23,277 bases of DNA from Acidimicrobiia bacterium (GCA_030598025.1 JAUVQS010000008.1:1-23277), one strand, 5' to 3'; positions 6,715 through 14,431 are shown, numbered from the stretch's first letter. Program-made: numbers and translations. Notes: generated from the letters alone by a model not told the origin.

Positions 6715-6753
6715 AAGTACAAGACCCTTGCCCGTGGCACAATGCAGGCGCCG

Positions 6754-7887
6754 ATGTTGTATCTCGATCACGCCGCCACTACGCCAATGCGCCCAGAAGT
6801 CTGGGAGGCGATGTCGCCGCACGCCGGTGAGGTCTACGGCAATGCTTCCGGCAGTCACAGGGCAGCTCGCCTGGCCAAGAACGCTCTCGAAGAGGCTCGC
6901 GAACGCGCCGCGGCCCTGCTCGGCGCGCAGCCGCTCGAAATAGTCTTCACGGGCGGTGGAACCGAGGCCGATAACCTCGCAGTGCAGGGCGCGGCCCTCG
7001 CCGGCGGCCGCCGGGGCGCGGTGGTGACGACCGCCATCGAGCACGAGGCCGTCCTCGAGACGGCTGCTTTTCTCGAGGGCCTCGGCTGCCCCGTCCATCT
7101 TGCCGGAGTCGATCAGATGGGTGTCGTCGATCTCGACGATCTGGCCGGAGCGATCGACGAAGAGACGGCCGTTGTTTCGGTCATGTCGGCCAACAACGAA
7201 ACCGGCGTCTGCCAGCCGATCCGCCAGATTTCCGATGCCGTGAAGTCCATCAACCCGGCTGCCGTCATGCACACGGACGCGGTTCAGTCGTTCATCTCCC
7301 AGGATCTGAACGTGGACTCGCTCGGGGTGGACCTGCTCTCACTGGCCGCCCACAAGTTCGGTGGGCCCAAGGGCGTCGGCCTGTTGTATGTGAGGTCGGG
7401 AGTCGGGTTGGAGCCCGTGCTGCACGGCGGCGGACAAGAACTCGGCCGCCGATCTGGGACCCACAACGTCATGGGGGCAGTGGGAATGGTCAAGGCGATG
7501 GAACTCACCACAGCGGACCGCGAGCGGTTCAGGAGTGACGTTGGATCCGCCAGGAGCGAGTTTGAAGAGGCACTCCTGCGAGCCGTCCCCGATCTCGAAA
7601 TCAATGCCCCGCTGGACGGTCGACTGGTCCAGCACTCCCACCTGCGGATCCCGGAAGTTCGAAACGAAACCCTGTTGGTCCGCCTCGACCAGCGTGACCT
7701 TGCAGTTTCAGCAGGTTCGTCGTGTCAATCGGGGGCAGCCGACATCTCTCATGTTCTGGCGGCGATGGGTTTCGATGATGAGAGAGCTCGCCAATGCCTG
7801 CGCTTCTCCTTCGGTTGGACGACTGCACCCGAGGACGGCCCGGCCGCGGCCGCCATCCTCGTCGAAGCTCTGGAAGGCCTCCGATGA
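6754..7887 (+). CDS. Cysteine desulfurase (NifS/IscS family)
   Basis: A PLP enzyme that takes sulfur from cysteine as an enzyme-bound persulfide for tRNA thiolation and Fe-S assembly. With the ATG at 6754 (MLYLDHAATTPMRPEV, the standard family start) it has 377 residues; the ATG at 6742 would add four. PLP-binding Lys is K201 in SLAAHKFGGPKG, the HTDAVQ motif precedes it, and catalytic C324 lies in SAGSSCQSGA. The short SSCxSG loop and MSANNETG motif fit the NifS/IscS group, not SufS. The gene leads an operon with mnmA, a MetE-like protein and ligA, the same order of families as around Rv3025c-Rv3014c in Mycobacterium tuberculosis, so it probably feeds sulfur to MnmA. CACAAT at 6738-6743 is a possible -10 element. 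Confidence 0.93.
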   Translation: MLYLDHAATTPMRPEVWEAMSPHAGEVYGNASGSHRAARLAKNALEEARERAAALLGAQPLEIVFTGGGTEADNLAVQGAALAGGRRGAVVTTAIEHEAVLETAAFLEGLGCPVHLAGVDQMGVVDLDDLAGAIDEETAVVSVMSANNETGVCQPIRQISDAVKSINPAAVMHTDAVQSFISQDLNVDSLGVDLLSLAAHKFGGPKGVGLLYVRSGVGLEPVLHGGGQELGRRSGTHNVMGAVGMVKAMELTTADRERFRSDVGSARSEFEEALLRAVPDLEINAPLDGRLVQHSHLRIPEVRNETLLVRLDQRDLAVSAGSSCQSGAADISHVLAAMGFDDERARQCLRFSFGWTTAPEDGPAAAAILVEALEGLR

Positions 7888-7921
7888 CGCCTCCTCTGAA
7901 TGGTTTTCGCGGGACATTGGG

Positions 7922-7933
7922 CCCCTATAGGGG
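7922..7933 (+). promoter_or_regulatory. Perfect 12-bp palindrome between the cysteine desulfurase gene and mnmA
   Basis: CCCCTATAGGGG reads the same on both strands and is flanked by G and GC that could extend it. It sits in the 82-base gap before mnmA. It could be an operator or a short hairpin; no T-run follows. The surrounding bases may be unreliable (see mnmA). Confidence 0.3.
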
Positions 7934-7969
7934 GCGGAAGTCGGGCCAAAAACAAACAGGGGGGGCCAG

Positions 7970-9028
7970 GTGCGGGGGGTGGGTGCCAGGCGTGGAGGCG
8001 GGGACTCGTCGGTGGCGGCCGCCATGATGGTCGAGCAGGGCCATGAGGGGATCGGTGCAACGCTCAAGCTGTGGCAGGGGCCCAACGGTGAGGCTCCGAC
8101 CGCCGGGTGCTGCACCGTATCTGACAGTGAGGACGCGCGGAGGGTCGCCGCTCAACTCGATATTCCGTATTACGTGCTCGATTACACCGATGACTTCATG
8201 TCGGGGGTGGTCGACCGCTTCATCGGCGACTATTTCAGCGGGCTCACCCCAAACCCATGCGTTGAATGCAACCGCACGGTGAAGTTCTCCCGCTTCCTCG
8301 ATCAGGCGGCCGAGTTCGGATGCGATGTGCTGGTTACCGGCCATTACGCCCGAACCCGACAAGACGATTCGGGCTGGCATCTTCTCAAAGGCGTCGACCC
8401 GACCAAGGATCAGTCGTATGTTCTCCACATGCTTGGCCAGGAGGAACTCGAGCGGGTCCGGTTCCCGGTCGGTGAGCAAAGCAAGGCCGAGACGAGAACC
8501 TACGCGGAACGCCTTGGCCTGCGGACGGCGAACAAACCCGACAGCCAGGACATCTGTTTCGTCGGCGACGGCAATTACCGCGACTTTCTCAGGAGCCAGG
8601 CCGACGAAGCCACCAGGCCCGGCCCAATCGTCGATACCGATGGTGAACACCTGGGCACTCACGAGGGTGTGATCGATTTCACGATCGGCCAGCGCAAGGG
8701 TCTCGGAGTCGCCCTCGGAGAGCCGCGGTATGTGATCGGAATCGAGCCGTCGTCCGCCACCGTCACCCTCGGCCGCAGAGAGGACCTCGCCACATCGGCG
8801 TTCTCGGTGGATTCGACCGGTTGGGTGGCCGGCGACCCGCCACCGCCCGGGACCCTCGAGGTCAAGGTCCGCTACAAGAGCGACCCGGTTCCCGGACTGG
8901 TCGTCCCCACCAGCGACGGAGCGTCCGTCACGTTTGACCAACCGCAGGGCGCCATCGCACCGGGTCAGGCTGCAGTGTTCTATGACGCCGATGAGGTGAT
9001 CGGTGGCGGCACGATCGTGGCGACATGA
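7970..9028 (+). CDS. mnmA: tRNA-specific 2-thiouridylase MnmA (N-terminus looks damaged)
   Basis: Cytoplasmic enzyme making 2-thiouridine at wobble U34 of Lys, Glu and Gln tRNAs, using ATP and sulfur from a cysteine desulfurase. From GTG 7970 there are 352 residues, the usual length. Good matches: LTPNPCVECNRTVKF, with C100 as the likely catalytic Cys; VTGHYAR; DQSYVL; PDSQDICFVGDGNYRDFL, with C196 as the persulfide Cys; and FTIGQRKGLGVALGEPRYV. The first 14 residues are odd: the family start MRVLVAMSGGVDSS aligns without gaps to VRGVGARRGGGDSS, so the PP-loop SGGVDSS, which binds ATP, has lost Ser and Val, and most differences amount to a base replaced by G. This may be a sequencing artefact in a G-rich patch, or real decay. 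The downstream gene overlaps by four bases (ATGA). If the sequence is real, activity is doubtful. Confidence 0.88.
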   Translation: MRGVGARRGGGDSSVAAAMMVEQGHEGIGATLKLWQGPNGEAPTAGCCTVSDSEDARRVAAQLDIPYYVLDYTDDFMSGVVDRFIGDYFSGLTPNPCVECNRTVKFSRFLDQAAEFGCDVLVTGHYARTRQDDSGWHLLKGVDPTKDQSYVLHMLGQEELERVRFPVGEQSKAETRTYAERLGLRTANKPDSQDICFVGDGNYRDFLRSQADEATRPGPIVDTDGEHLGTHEGVIDFTIGQRKGLGVALGEPRYVIGIEPSSATVTLGRREDLATSAFSVDSTGWVAGDPPPPGTLEVKVRYKSDPVPGLVVPTSDGASVTFDQPQGAIAPGQAAVFYDADEVIGGGTIVAT

Positions 9029-9954
9029 TCACCGGTATCGGTAGCCTTCCGCACCTGGATTCGATGGCGGCCGCTCTCTTCGTTCTCGACACGACCGACG
9101 TCCCCTACTTGCCGCAACTGCCCAACAGGAGTCCAGCAGAGCGGATGCTTCCTCAGTGGGGTGCCGGCCTCTGTGGCTGCGGGTATTCGGACTCCGAACT
9201 GGGGCTTTCCTACGGAGCCGACCAGGGCGATCGTGCGGACGCACTTGTCGGAGCCGGCGCGCTGCTTCGCCTGCTACCTCCCGACATCGAGGCGGTCAAG
9301 ACCCAGGCCACCGGGCCGGTCACGCTGGCCGCGGCAATGCTTGCCGCCGGACACCCCGGAGGTGATGCTCTTCTCACGTGTCTTACCGAAGGCTTGACGG
9401 AGCGAATCGAAACGCACCTGGAATCGATTCGATCCCAGCTTCCGAACACCGAAATCATTCTCATTCTCGATGAACCCGCTCTCACCGGTCTCGGTGGGCG
9501 GACGTTTCCCATCGGGTTCGAAGAAGCTCACGACCTTCTCGACCACATGATGACCCGCCTGTCGGTTCGTCCCGGTGTGCATTGCTGTGGACCAACGGAG
9601 TGGGCGTTTGTGGCATCCCTCCACCCGGCGTGGTTCTCCTGGGATATTGACGCGCTCGGTCCACAGTTCGAAGACGAGCGTGAAGCGATCGCGGCGGCCA
9701 CGAGCGCCGGGACTCGAATCATGTGGGGAGTCGCTCCGGCGGTGATGGGTTCGCCGCCTCGCGATCTCGTATCTCGATTGCAGCGAGCGATCGGTACTCT
9801 CGTGCTCGGTGGATCCGACATGGAATCTTTGACCTCAGATGCGATGTACACAGCCTCCTGCGGGCTGGCCGGGCTCACCGAAGGACAGGCCGAACTCGTG
9901 GCCAGATCGGTTCATGCGGTCGTCGGTGAACTTGCAGATTTGTGGACACCGTGA
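9025..9954 (+). CDS. MetE-like (cobalamin-independent methionine synthase C-terminal domain-like) protein
   Basis: A 309-residue soluble protein of the MetE/UROD-like TIM-barrel superfamily. It starts with GIGSLPHLD, the signature at the start of such stand-alone proteins. It then has KTQATGPVTLAAAML, the acidic strand end ILILDEPAL (D149, E150), and GVHCCGPTEW (H186, C187/C188), where zinc-binding His and Cys would lie. The late Cys in a YTASCGLAG motif (near residue 280) can complete a zinc site. It is half the length of full MetE and lacks its N-terminal domain, so it may be a methyltransferase for another substrate. A homologous family (Rv3015c type) sits next to ligA in mycobacteria. It overlaps mnmA by 4 bp and ligA by 13 bp, so it is tightly coupled in the operon. 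The true substrate is unknown. Confidence 0.78.
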   Translation: MITGIGSLPHLDSMAAALFVLDTTDVPYLPQLPNRSPAERMLPQWGAGLCGCGYSDSELGLSYGADQGDRADALVGAGALLRLLPPDIEAVKTQATGPVTLAAAMLAAGHPGGDALLTCLTEGLTERIETHLESIRSQLPNTEIILILDEPALTGLGGRTFPIGFEEAHDLLDHMMTRLSVRPGVHCCGPTEWAFVASLHPAWFSWDIDALGPQFEDEREAIAAATSAGTRIMWGVAPAVMGSPPRDLVSRLQRAIGTLVLGGSDMESLTSDAMYTASCGLAGLTEGQAELVARSVHAVVGELADLWTP

Positions 9955-11963
9955 AGATCGAGCAACTCCGTGATCAGATTCGGTATCACGCCCACCGGTA
10001 CCACGTGTTGGACACCCCGGAGATCAGCGACGCGGACTACGACGCGCTGGTGCGCGACCTCATCGCCGTCGAGACCGAGCATCCTGAACTCATCACAGCC
10101 GACTCGCCAACTCAGCGGGTGGGCGCTGTTCCATCGGACCTTTTCGGTGCGGTGACTCATCGGGAGCGGATGTTCTCGCTGGACAACGTTGAGTCGACAA
10201 CGGAACTCGAGGCATGGGACGAGCGCGCCGCCCGTCAACTGGGGCGGAATCCCTCGGGATACGTCTGCGAGCTGAAGATCGATGGCCTGGCGGTATCCCT
10301 GACCTATGAGGATGGCGTTCTCAGTCGGGCCGCCACCCGCGGCGACGGGACCACCGGTGAAGATATCACCGCCAACGTGCGGACGATCGAGGCTGTTCCT
10401 CTTCGGCTGTTCGGTGATGTTCCCCAGGTGCTCGAGGCTCGCGGCGAGATCTACCTTCCCATCGACGCCTTTGATGATCTCAACGCTTCGCAGCTCGATA
10501 CCGGTCGAAAGGTATTCGCCAACCCCCGCAACGCGGCGGCCGGATCGGTTCGGCAGAAAGACCCGACCGTCACCGCTTCGCGAGACCTTTCGATCTGGGT
10601 CTATCAATTGGGCTTCGTGCAAGGCGGGCCCGACTTTGAATACCATTGGGAGACGATGGAGTATCTGGCGTCTCTCGGTTTCCGGACCAATCCGGCTTCG
10701 GAGTTGGTCGCCGATCTGGCGGCTGTTGAGCGGTACGTTGCCGACATAGAAACTGCCCGGCACCGGCTCAAATACCAGACCGATGGTGTGGTCATCAAGA
10801 TCGACGATCTGGCGGAGCAGGCCGAACTCGGATTCACAGCCAAAGCCCCACGCTGGGCCATCGCCTACAAGTTCCCACCAGAGGAGCAGATCACGACGCT
10901 GGTCGGGATCGAGGTGGGGGTTGGTAGAACGGGCCGTGTGACGCCGTTTGCGGTCCTCGATCCGGTCTTCGTCGGCGGTGTGACGGTCACCAACGCAACC
11001 CTCCACAACGAGGACGAGGTCCATCGCAAGGACGTCAGGATCGGCGACAGGGTGATCGTTCGACGTGCCGGCGAGGTCATTCCCGAGGTGGTTGGTCCAA
11101 TCATCTCCAGCCGGGACGGCACCGAAACCGTGTGGCACATGCCCGAGAATTGCCCGTTCTGCGGCAATCCGATAATCCTGCCCGAAGGCGAGAAAGTGGC
11201 GCGTTGCACCGGTGGTCTGGAGTGCCCAAGTCGACTGCGGGAATGGCTGGCCCATTTCGTCGGTCGGAGCGGCATGGACATCGAGGGCATGGGCTACAAG
11301 ACCATCGACCTCCTCATTACCGAGGGGCTGGCCAGGGACCCGGCCGACATCTTCTTCCTCGAACCCGCCGCCCTGCTCGGCCGTGAAGGTTGGGGCGATC
11401 TTTCGGTCTCCAAGCTGATGAGCGGGATAGACGAAGCCCGCCATCGTCCAGTCGCGCGCTTGTTGATCGGCCTGGGGATCCGGCATGTCGGGGGAACCGT
11501 GGCCCGTGTGCTGGCCAGAACGTTCCGGAGTGTCGATGCCCTGGTGGGTGCTTCTGAAGACGAGATCTCCTCCATCGATGGCATCGGTCCGACGATCGCG
11601 GCTTCCGTGCGTTCCTGGGCTCTATCCGCAGAAACACCGCCCCTCATTGAGAAGTTCCGACGCGGCGGGGTCCGGCTGGCCGACGAAGAACCGGAAGCGG
11701 CAACCGGAGACCTCCTCGCCGGGGTGACCCTTGTGATCACCGGAACGCTGGCGGGTTTCTCCCGTGATGAATCGAAAGCTGCGGTGGAGGAGCGGGGCGG
11801 AAAAGTGACCGGATCGGTCTCTGGGAGAACGACTGCAGTCGTTGCAGGTGAGTCGCCGGGTGGATCCAAAATGACCAAAGCGGCAGATCTCAACGTGCCG
11901 ATTGCTGACGAGGCGCTCTTCGTCAGGCTGCTCGACGAAGGCCCGCCGGCGCTCGACTCCTGA
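9942..11963 (+). CDS. ligA: NAD+-dependent DNA ligase LigA
   Basis: The essential replicative ligase that seals nicks between 3'-OH and 5'-phosphate ends, using NAD+. 673 residues, the normal length. Domains in order: Ia domain (YHAHRYHVLDTPEISDADYD, ~15-35) that binds NMN; adenylation domain with the AMP-accepting K112 in CELKIDGLA; DGVVIKIDD and RWAIAYKFPPEE; OB-fold (GRTGRVTPFAVLDPVFVGG); four-Cys zinc finger (CPFCG, then ARCTGGLECP); helix-hairpin-helix repeats (LIGLGIRHVGGTVA, SIDGIGPTIA); and a C-terminal BRCT domain (LAGVTLVITGTLAGFSRDE). GTG 9942 is used; GTG 9951, three codons on, is an alternative. It overlaps the MetE-like gene by 13 bp and closes the operon that begins with the cysteine desulfurase. 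Confidence 0.96.
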   Translation: MDTVKIEQLRDQIRYHAHRYHVLDTPEISDADYDALVRDLIAVETEHPELITADSPTQRVGAVPSDLFGAVTHRERMFSLDNVESTTELEAWDERAARQLGRNPSGYVCELKIDGLAVSLTYEDGVLSRAATRGDGTTGEDITANVRTIEAVPLRLFGDVPQVLEARGEIYLPIDAFDDLNASQLDTGRKVFANPRNAAAGSVRQKDPTVTASRDLSIWVYQLGFVQGGPDFEYHWETMEYLASLGFRTNPASELVADLAAVERYVADIETARHRLKYQTDGVVIKIDDLAEQAELGFTAKAPRWAIAYKFPPEEQITTLVGIEVGVGRTGRVTPFAVLDPVFVGGVTVTNATLHNEDEVHRKDVRIGDRVIVRRAGEVIPEVVGPIISSRDGTETVWHMPENCPFCGNPIILPEGEKVARCTGGLECPSRLREWLAHFVGRSGMDIEGMGYKTIDLLITEGLARDPADIFFLEPAALLGREGWGDLSVSKLMSGIDEARHRPVARLLIGLGIRHVGGTVARVLARTFRSVDALVGASEDEISSIDGIGPTIAASVRSWALSAETPPLIEKFRRGGVRLADEEPEAATGDLLAGVTLVITGTLAGFSRDESKAAVEERGGKVTGSVSGRTTAVVAGESPGGSKMTKAADLNVPIADEALFVRLLDEGPPALDS

Positions 11964-12034
11964 CCGTCCGAATCGGCCCGGCGGCGACAACGGTCGTCGT
12001 CCCAACGTGCGAGATGTATTGCCCTCGGCGCTCC

Positions 12035-12040
12035 TATGCT
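12035..12040 (+). promoter_or_regulatory. -10 element of the M50 protease gene
   Basis: TATGCT ends nine bases before the ATG at 12050, so the transcript would have a leader of only a few bases. No clear -35 hexamer and no Shine-Dalgarno site; the position argues for the ATG at 12050 over the one at 12014. Confidence 0.42.
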
Positions 12041-12049
12041 GCCGTTCGC

Positions 12050-12745
12050 ATGCTCAAACTTCGCCTGTTCGGCTTTCCTCTTCATATCCACGCCACTTTC
12101 CTCATCCTCGGCCTCTTCGTGCTCGATGCCGGGTTCGGGGGGGTCGGTGTGGTGTTGTGGATTGCTGCCGCATTCCTCTCAGTGCTCATCCACGAACTAG
12201 GCCATGCCTTCACCGCCCGGTTGCTCGGAGGCGCAGTGGACCGGGTGACAATCCACGGAATCGGCGGAACGACGTTCTGGACGGCCCCGTGGATGAACAG
12301 GTCGCTCGGCAAACGTTTTCTGGTCGCGGCGGCCGGTTCGGGCCTGGAGGTCGTGGTGGCTCTGGGCGTCTTCAGTCTCGTTAGAGCCGGGGTCTTCGGT
12401 GAGATCTCGGCTCTGGTTGTTGAATCACCTTTCACGGTCTATCTGGGTGACTCACTGTTTCTCGAACACTGGCTGTCGTTCTTCTTGGGGACCTTCATCT
12501 GGATCAGCGTCGTGTGGGGACTCCTGAACTGGCTGCCGATCGGTGGGCTAGATGGTTCGCACATGCTGGCTGTGCTGATTGAGAAAGTTCTGCCGGGCCG
12601 GGGCCGATTCCACGCCGCGGTTATCGGTCTCATAGTGGCGGCGGTCGCCGCCTGGTGGTTCTTCGACCGCGGCTACCGATTCGCGCCGATCATCTTCATG
12701 CTGTTTGCCGTCCAGGAGTTCTCGGCTGCCCGCGTTCAGGGATGA
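12050..12745 (+). CDS. Site-2 protease-type M50 membrane metalloprotease
   Basis: About 231 residues from the ATG at 12050; an in-frame ATG at 12014 precedes the likely -10 element and adds a non-family stretch. The protein is strongly hydrophobic with about five to six membrane segments. The first helix region carries the zinc motif HELGH (H48, E49, H52), and the second conserved motif NWLPIGGLDGSHM supplies the third ligand (Asp). Proteases of this type cut substrates within the membrane, often anti-sigma factors or other regulators. There is no PDZ or CBS domain, so it is the compact type. Its 3' end overlaps the convergent phosphodiesterase gene by 10 bp. The substrate cannot be inferred. 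Confidence 0.85.
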   Translation: MLKLRLFGFPLHIHATFLILGLFVLDAGFGGVGVVLWIAAAFLSVLIHELGHAFTARLLGGAVDRVTIHGIGGTTFWTAPWMNRSLGKRFLVAAAGSGLEVVVALGVFSLVRAGVFGEISALVVESPFTVYLGDSLFLEHWLSFFLGTFIWISVVWGLLNWLPIGGLDGSHMLAVLIEKVLPGRGRFHAAVIGLIVAAVAAWWFFDRGYRFAPIIFMLFAVQEFSAARVQG

Positions 12746-13821
12746 GCGACGAGAAGCGGCACCCTGAGTTCCTGAGGGCTCAGCCCGCCGTGATTGCCGG
12801 CCAGCACGATCTCATCACCCTGGTAGAGGAGCGCAACGCCGTCGTCGGCCAGCATGGCTGCGTCGGGCAAACGATCGGCGGCCCGAGGGGAAACAGGCTC
12901 CGGACCCCACCACCCGGACATCTCTGATCGATCGACCCACGTCACGGGCAGGCTCTTCGCCATGTCCCGAGCGGCATCGACATCACCGGCTACCCAGACA
13001 CACCGGGAGTCGCCGTGGAGAATGACACCGTCGGGAGTGTCGAGATGGATGTTGCCCTCAGGAGGGATATCGACGTGCCCGTGGTCCGCCGTTCCAACGG
13101 CAACGGCATGCTCGGGCAGATTCGCGGCGAGTTGCCTCCAGCACCCGGCCACGAACTGCATCATCTCGGCGTATGACTGCGATTCCTGTCCTTCCGCATG
13201 AGCCGCCGCGTCGACATGGGGTAGGTAAAGGAACACGAACCGATTGGGCTCCGAGGCCGCCTCGAGAGCGAATGGCACCGCCTCGTTGACATCGTTGTAG
13301 GGCACCGCGGTGCCGGTTCGGAAGAGGACGTCGGAGAGTGGGCTGCCCTCGTACCCGGTGGGTTGAATCACGAAGGTCTCGATGCCGTCGGCAGCAAGTC
13401 GCTCCGGTAGATTCGGTGCCGGTAGGAACGTCCGAAAGTCGATCTCCACGTTCCGACCGGCCAGGTCGAACCACCAGATGGTGTTGACGACCCGATCGGG
13501 AAAGCGCAAGAGGTACCCGACGAGACCGTGGACCGATGGCGGAGTGCCGGTGGCGAGAGTCGCCAGGTTGACCGTTGTCTGAGTGGAGAAGGCTGCGTCG
13601 AGCGCGGCCTTCCGGTTTCGACGGAGTGGGGCCGCTTCGGGGTGAGCGAGTTGCAGGTCGCCGAGGCCGTCGAAGAGGACGAGGGTGTAGGTCCTGGCGT
13701 CCGGGATGGTGGCGGCGAGATCGGGGTACAGGCGCGGTGCCAGGTGGTCGCCTCGCATTCGGAATTCGAGTTCGGCGGCCAAGTTGACGAGTCCGCCGCC
13801 TGAGTAATCGGGTGCACGCAT
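12736..13821 (-). CDS. Alkaline phosphatase superfamily protein (nucleotide pyrophosphatase/phosphodiesterase type)
   Basis: A 361-residue protein with the two-metal alkaline-phosphatase fold. Visible metal and catalytic motifs: VLFDGLGD (D51), FSTQTTVNLATLATGTPPSVHG (nucleophile Thr at 82 or 83), FLYLPHVDAAAHAEG (Asp and His ligands), TADHGH, and near the end NHGGLSPQELRVPLL. This set is typical of the nucleotide pyrophosphatase/phosphodiesterase group. There is no evident signal peptide, so it may act in the cytoplasm or be exported by another route; the substrate is unknown. The start ATG at 13821 is preceded by TAGCCT (minus strand, 13829-13834) at seven bases, a near-leaderless arrangement. 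Two hairpin repeats lie just upstream. It converges on and overlaps the M50 gene by 10 bp. Confidence 0.85.
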   Translation of the reverse strand: MRAPDYSGGGLVNLAAELEFRMRGDHLAPRLYPDLAATIPDARTYTLVLFDGLGDLQLAHPEAAPLRRNRKAALDAAFSTQTTVNLATLATGTPPSVHGLVGYLLRFPDRVVNTIWWFDLAGRNVEIDFRTFLPAPNLPERLAADGIETFVIQPTGYEGSPLSDVLFRTGTAVPYNDVNEAVPFALEAASEPNRFVFLYLPHVDAAAHAEGQESQSYAEMMQFVAGCWRQLAANLPEHAVAVGTADHGHVDIPPEGNIHLDTPDGVILHGDSRCVWVAGDVDAARDMAKSLPVTWVDRSEMSGWWGPEPVSPRAADRLPDAAMLADDGVALLYQGDEIVLAGNHGGLSPQELRVPLLVAHP

Positions 13822-13828
13822 GACCAGG

Positions 13829-13834
13829 AGGCTA
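13829..13834 (-). promoter_or_regulatory. -10 element of the phosphodiesterase gene
   Basis: On the minus strand TAGCCT is followed by seven bases and then the ATG at 13821, predicting a leaderless or nearly leaderless transcript. No good -35 hexamer is seen; the hairpin repeats begin about 22 bases further upstream. Confidence 0.42.
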
Positions 13835-13856
13835 TCCCTTTTCCGGGCAGTTCAGG

Positions 13857-13906
13857 TTTCTCAGCACTACTGCGGTCGCTGGGGAGCAACAGTATTGCCG
13901 AGAAAA
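13857..13906. repeat. 50-bp palindromic repeat, copy 1
   Basis: Left arm TTTCTCAGCACTACTG and right arm CAGTATTGCCGAGAAA pair over 16 positions with two mismatches (one becomes a G-U pair in minus-strand RNA), around the loop CGGTCGCTGGGGAGCAA. It differs from copy 2 at a single base (13880 T versus 13940 C). Confidence 0.85.
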
Positions 13907-13916
13907 TGCAGTTGAC

Positions 13917-13966
13917 TTTCTCAGCACTACTGCGGTCGCCGGGGAGCAACAGTATTGCCGAGAAAA
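13917..13966. repeat. 50-bp palindromic repeat, copy 2
   Basis: Same sequence as copy 1 with one substitution, exactly 60 bp further on. It ends four bases past the stop codon of the neighbouring minus-strand gene. Such hairpins just after a stop codon resemble REP elements and may stabilise or end the upstream mRNA. Confidence 0.85.
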
Positions 13967-13970
13967 CTCA

Positions 13971-14396
13971 TCAGTAGGTGCGGAAGGTCCATTCGTACTC
14001 GCCGATGTCCGGCAGGCCGGTGATCGTGTCCCAGACCACACGGAGGGTGTGATCACCCGACGTCCACTCCTCAATGACGCGTCCGGGACCCGGCACCCAC
14101 GTATGGACGCCCGTGCCCTCGACGAAGGTCATCTCCGAGTCCGGAATTCGTTGCCAGGTACCGGCCGAGGCGTTCATCAGCACCCAGAGTTCAGCGCGGT
14201 AACCGGTCTCGAGGTCGACCTCGATGACGGATTGGCGCGGAACCAGATCGCCCGGCGCCGGCTCGACGCTTTCGACCGGGCCACGGTCGGCTGAGCCGGG
14301 CGGGGACGAATCCAACCCGGCGTACGAGACGGCCAGCGTCGCGACAACCAGGGCTGCAACCAAGAGCAAGATTCGGTTCCGGCGCGTAGATCCCAC
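13971..14396 (-). CDS. Hypothetical membrane-anchored protein
   Basis: A 141-residue protein from the GTG at 14396. Positively charged start (GSTRRNR), then one hydrophobic segment (ILLLVAALVVATLAVSYAGL) that is a signal anchor or signal peptide, then an exposed ~115-residue region. That region is probably beta-rich (SVIEVDLETGYRAELWVLMN, HTLRVVWDTITG, YEWTFRTY) and resembles small Ig-like/extracellular folds, but I do not recognise a family. No lipobox or catalytic motif. TACAAT on the minus strand (14405-14410) ends eight bases before the start, so it may have its own promoter even though it lies only 35 bases after the TGS GTPase gene. The 50-bp repeats follow directly after its stop codon. 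Confidence 0.65.
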   Translation of the reverse strand: MGSTRRNRILLLVAALVVATLAVSYAGLDSSPPGSADRGPVESVEPAPGDLVPRQSVIEVDLETGYRAELWVLMNASAGTWQRIPDSEMTFVEGTGVHTWVPGPGRVIEEWTSGDHTLRVVWDTITGLPDIGEYEWTFRTY

Positions 14397-14404
14397 GGCG
14401 GGCG

Positions 14405-14410
14405 ATTGTA
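14405..14410 (-). promoter_or_regulatory. -10 element of the membrane-anchored hypothetical gene
   Basis: TACAAT on the minus strand, one mismatch from TATAAT, ends eight bases before the GTG at 14396. This gives a very short leader and supports that start; no clear -35. Confidence 0.42.
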
Positions 14411-14431
14411 CGAGCCTTCCGCGGCAAGCGG

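Noticed and set aside
6638..6742. An N-terminal extension of the DUF559 protein through repeat copy 3
   Set aside because: The added residues translate the 43-bp repeat, and the AbiEi-type domain starts just after the ATG at 6637.
7925..8941. A 338-residue minus-strand open frame opposite mnmA
   Set aside because: It is antisense to a well-supported gene, with low-complexity composition and no recognisable motif.
9912..11486. A 524-residue open frame on the minus strand opposite ligA
   Set aside because: It lies wholly antisense to ligA, which is intact with every domain recognised; the translation shows no family motif and is the usual result of high-GC codon use.
13857..13966. CRISPR array
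   Set aside because: Only two repeats, each an imperfect long palindrome, with a 10-base spacer, far shorter than any CRISPR spacer; no cas genes nearby.
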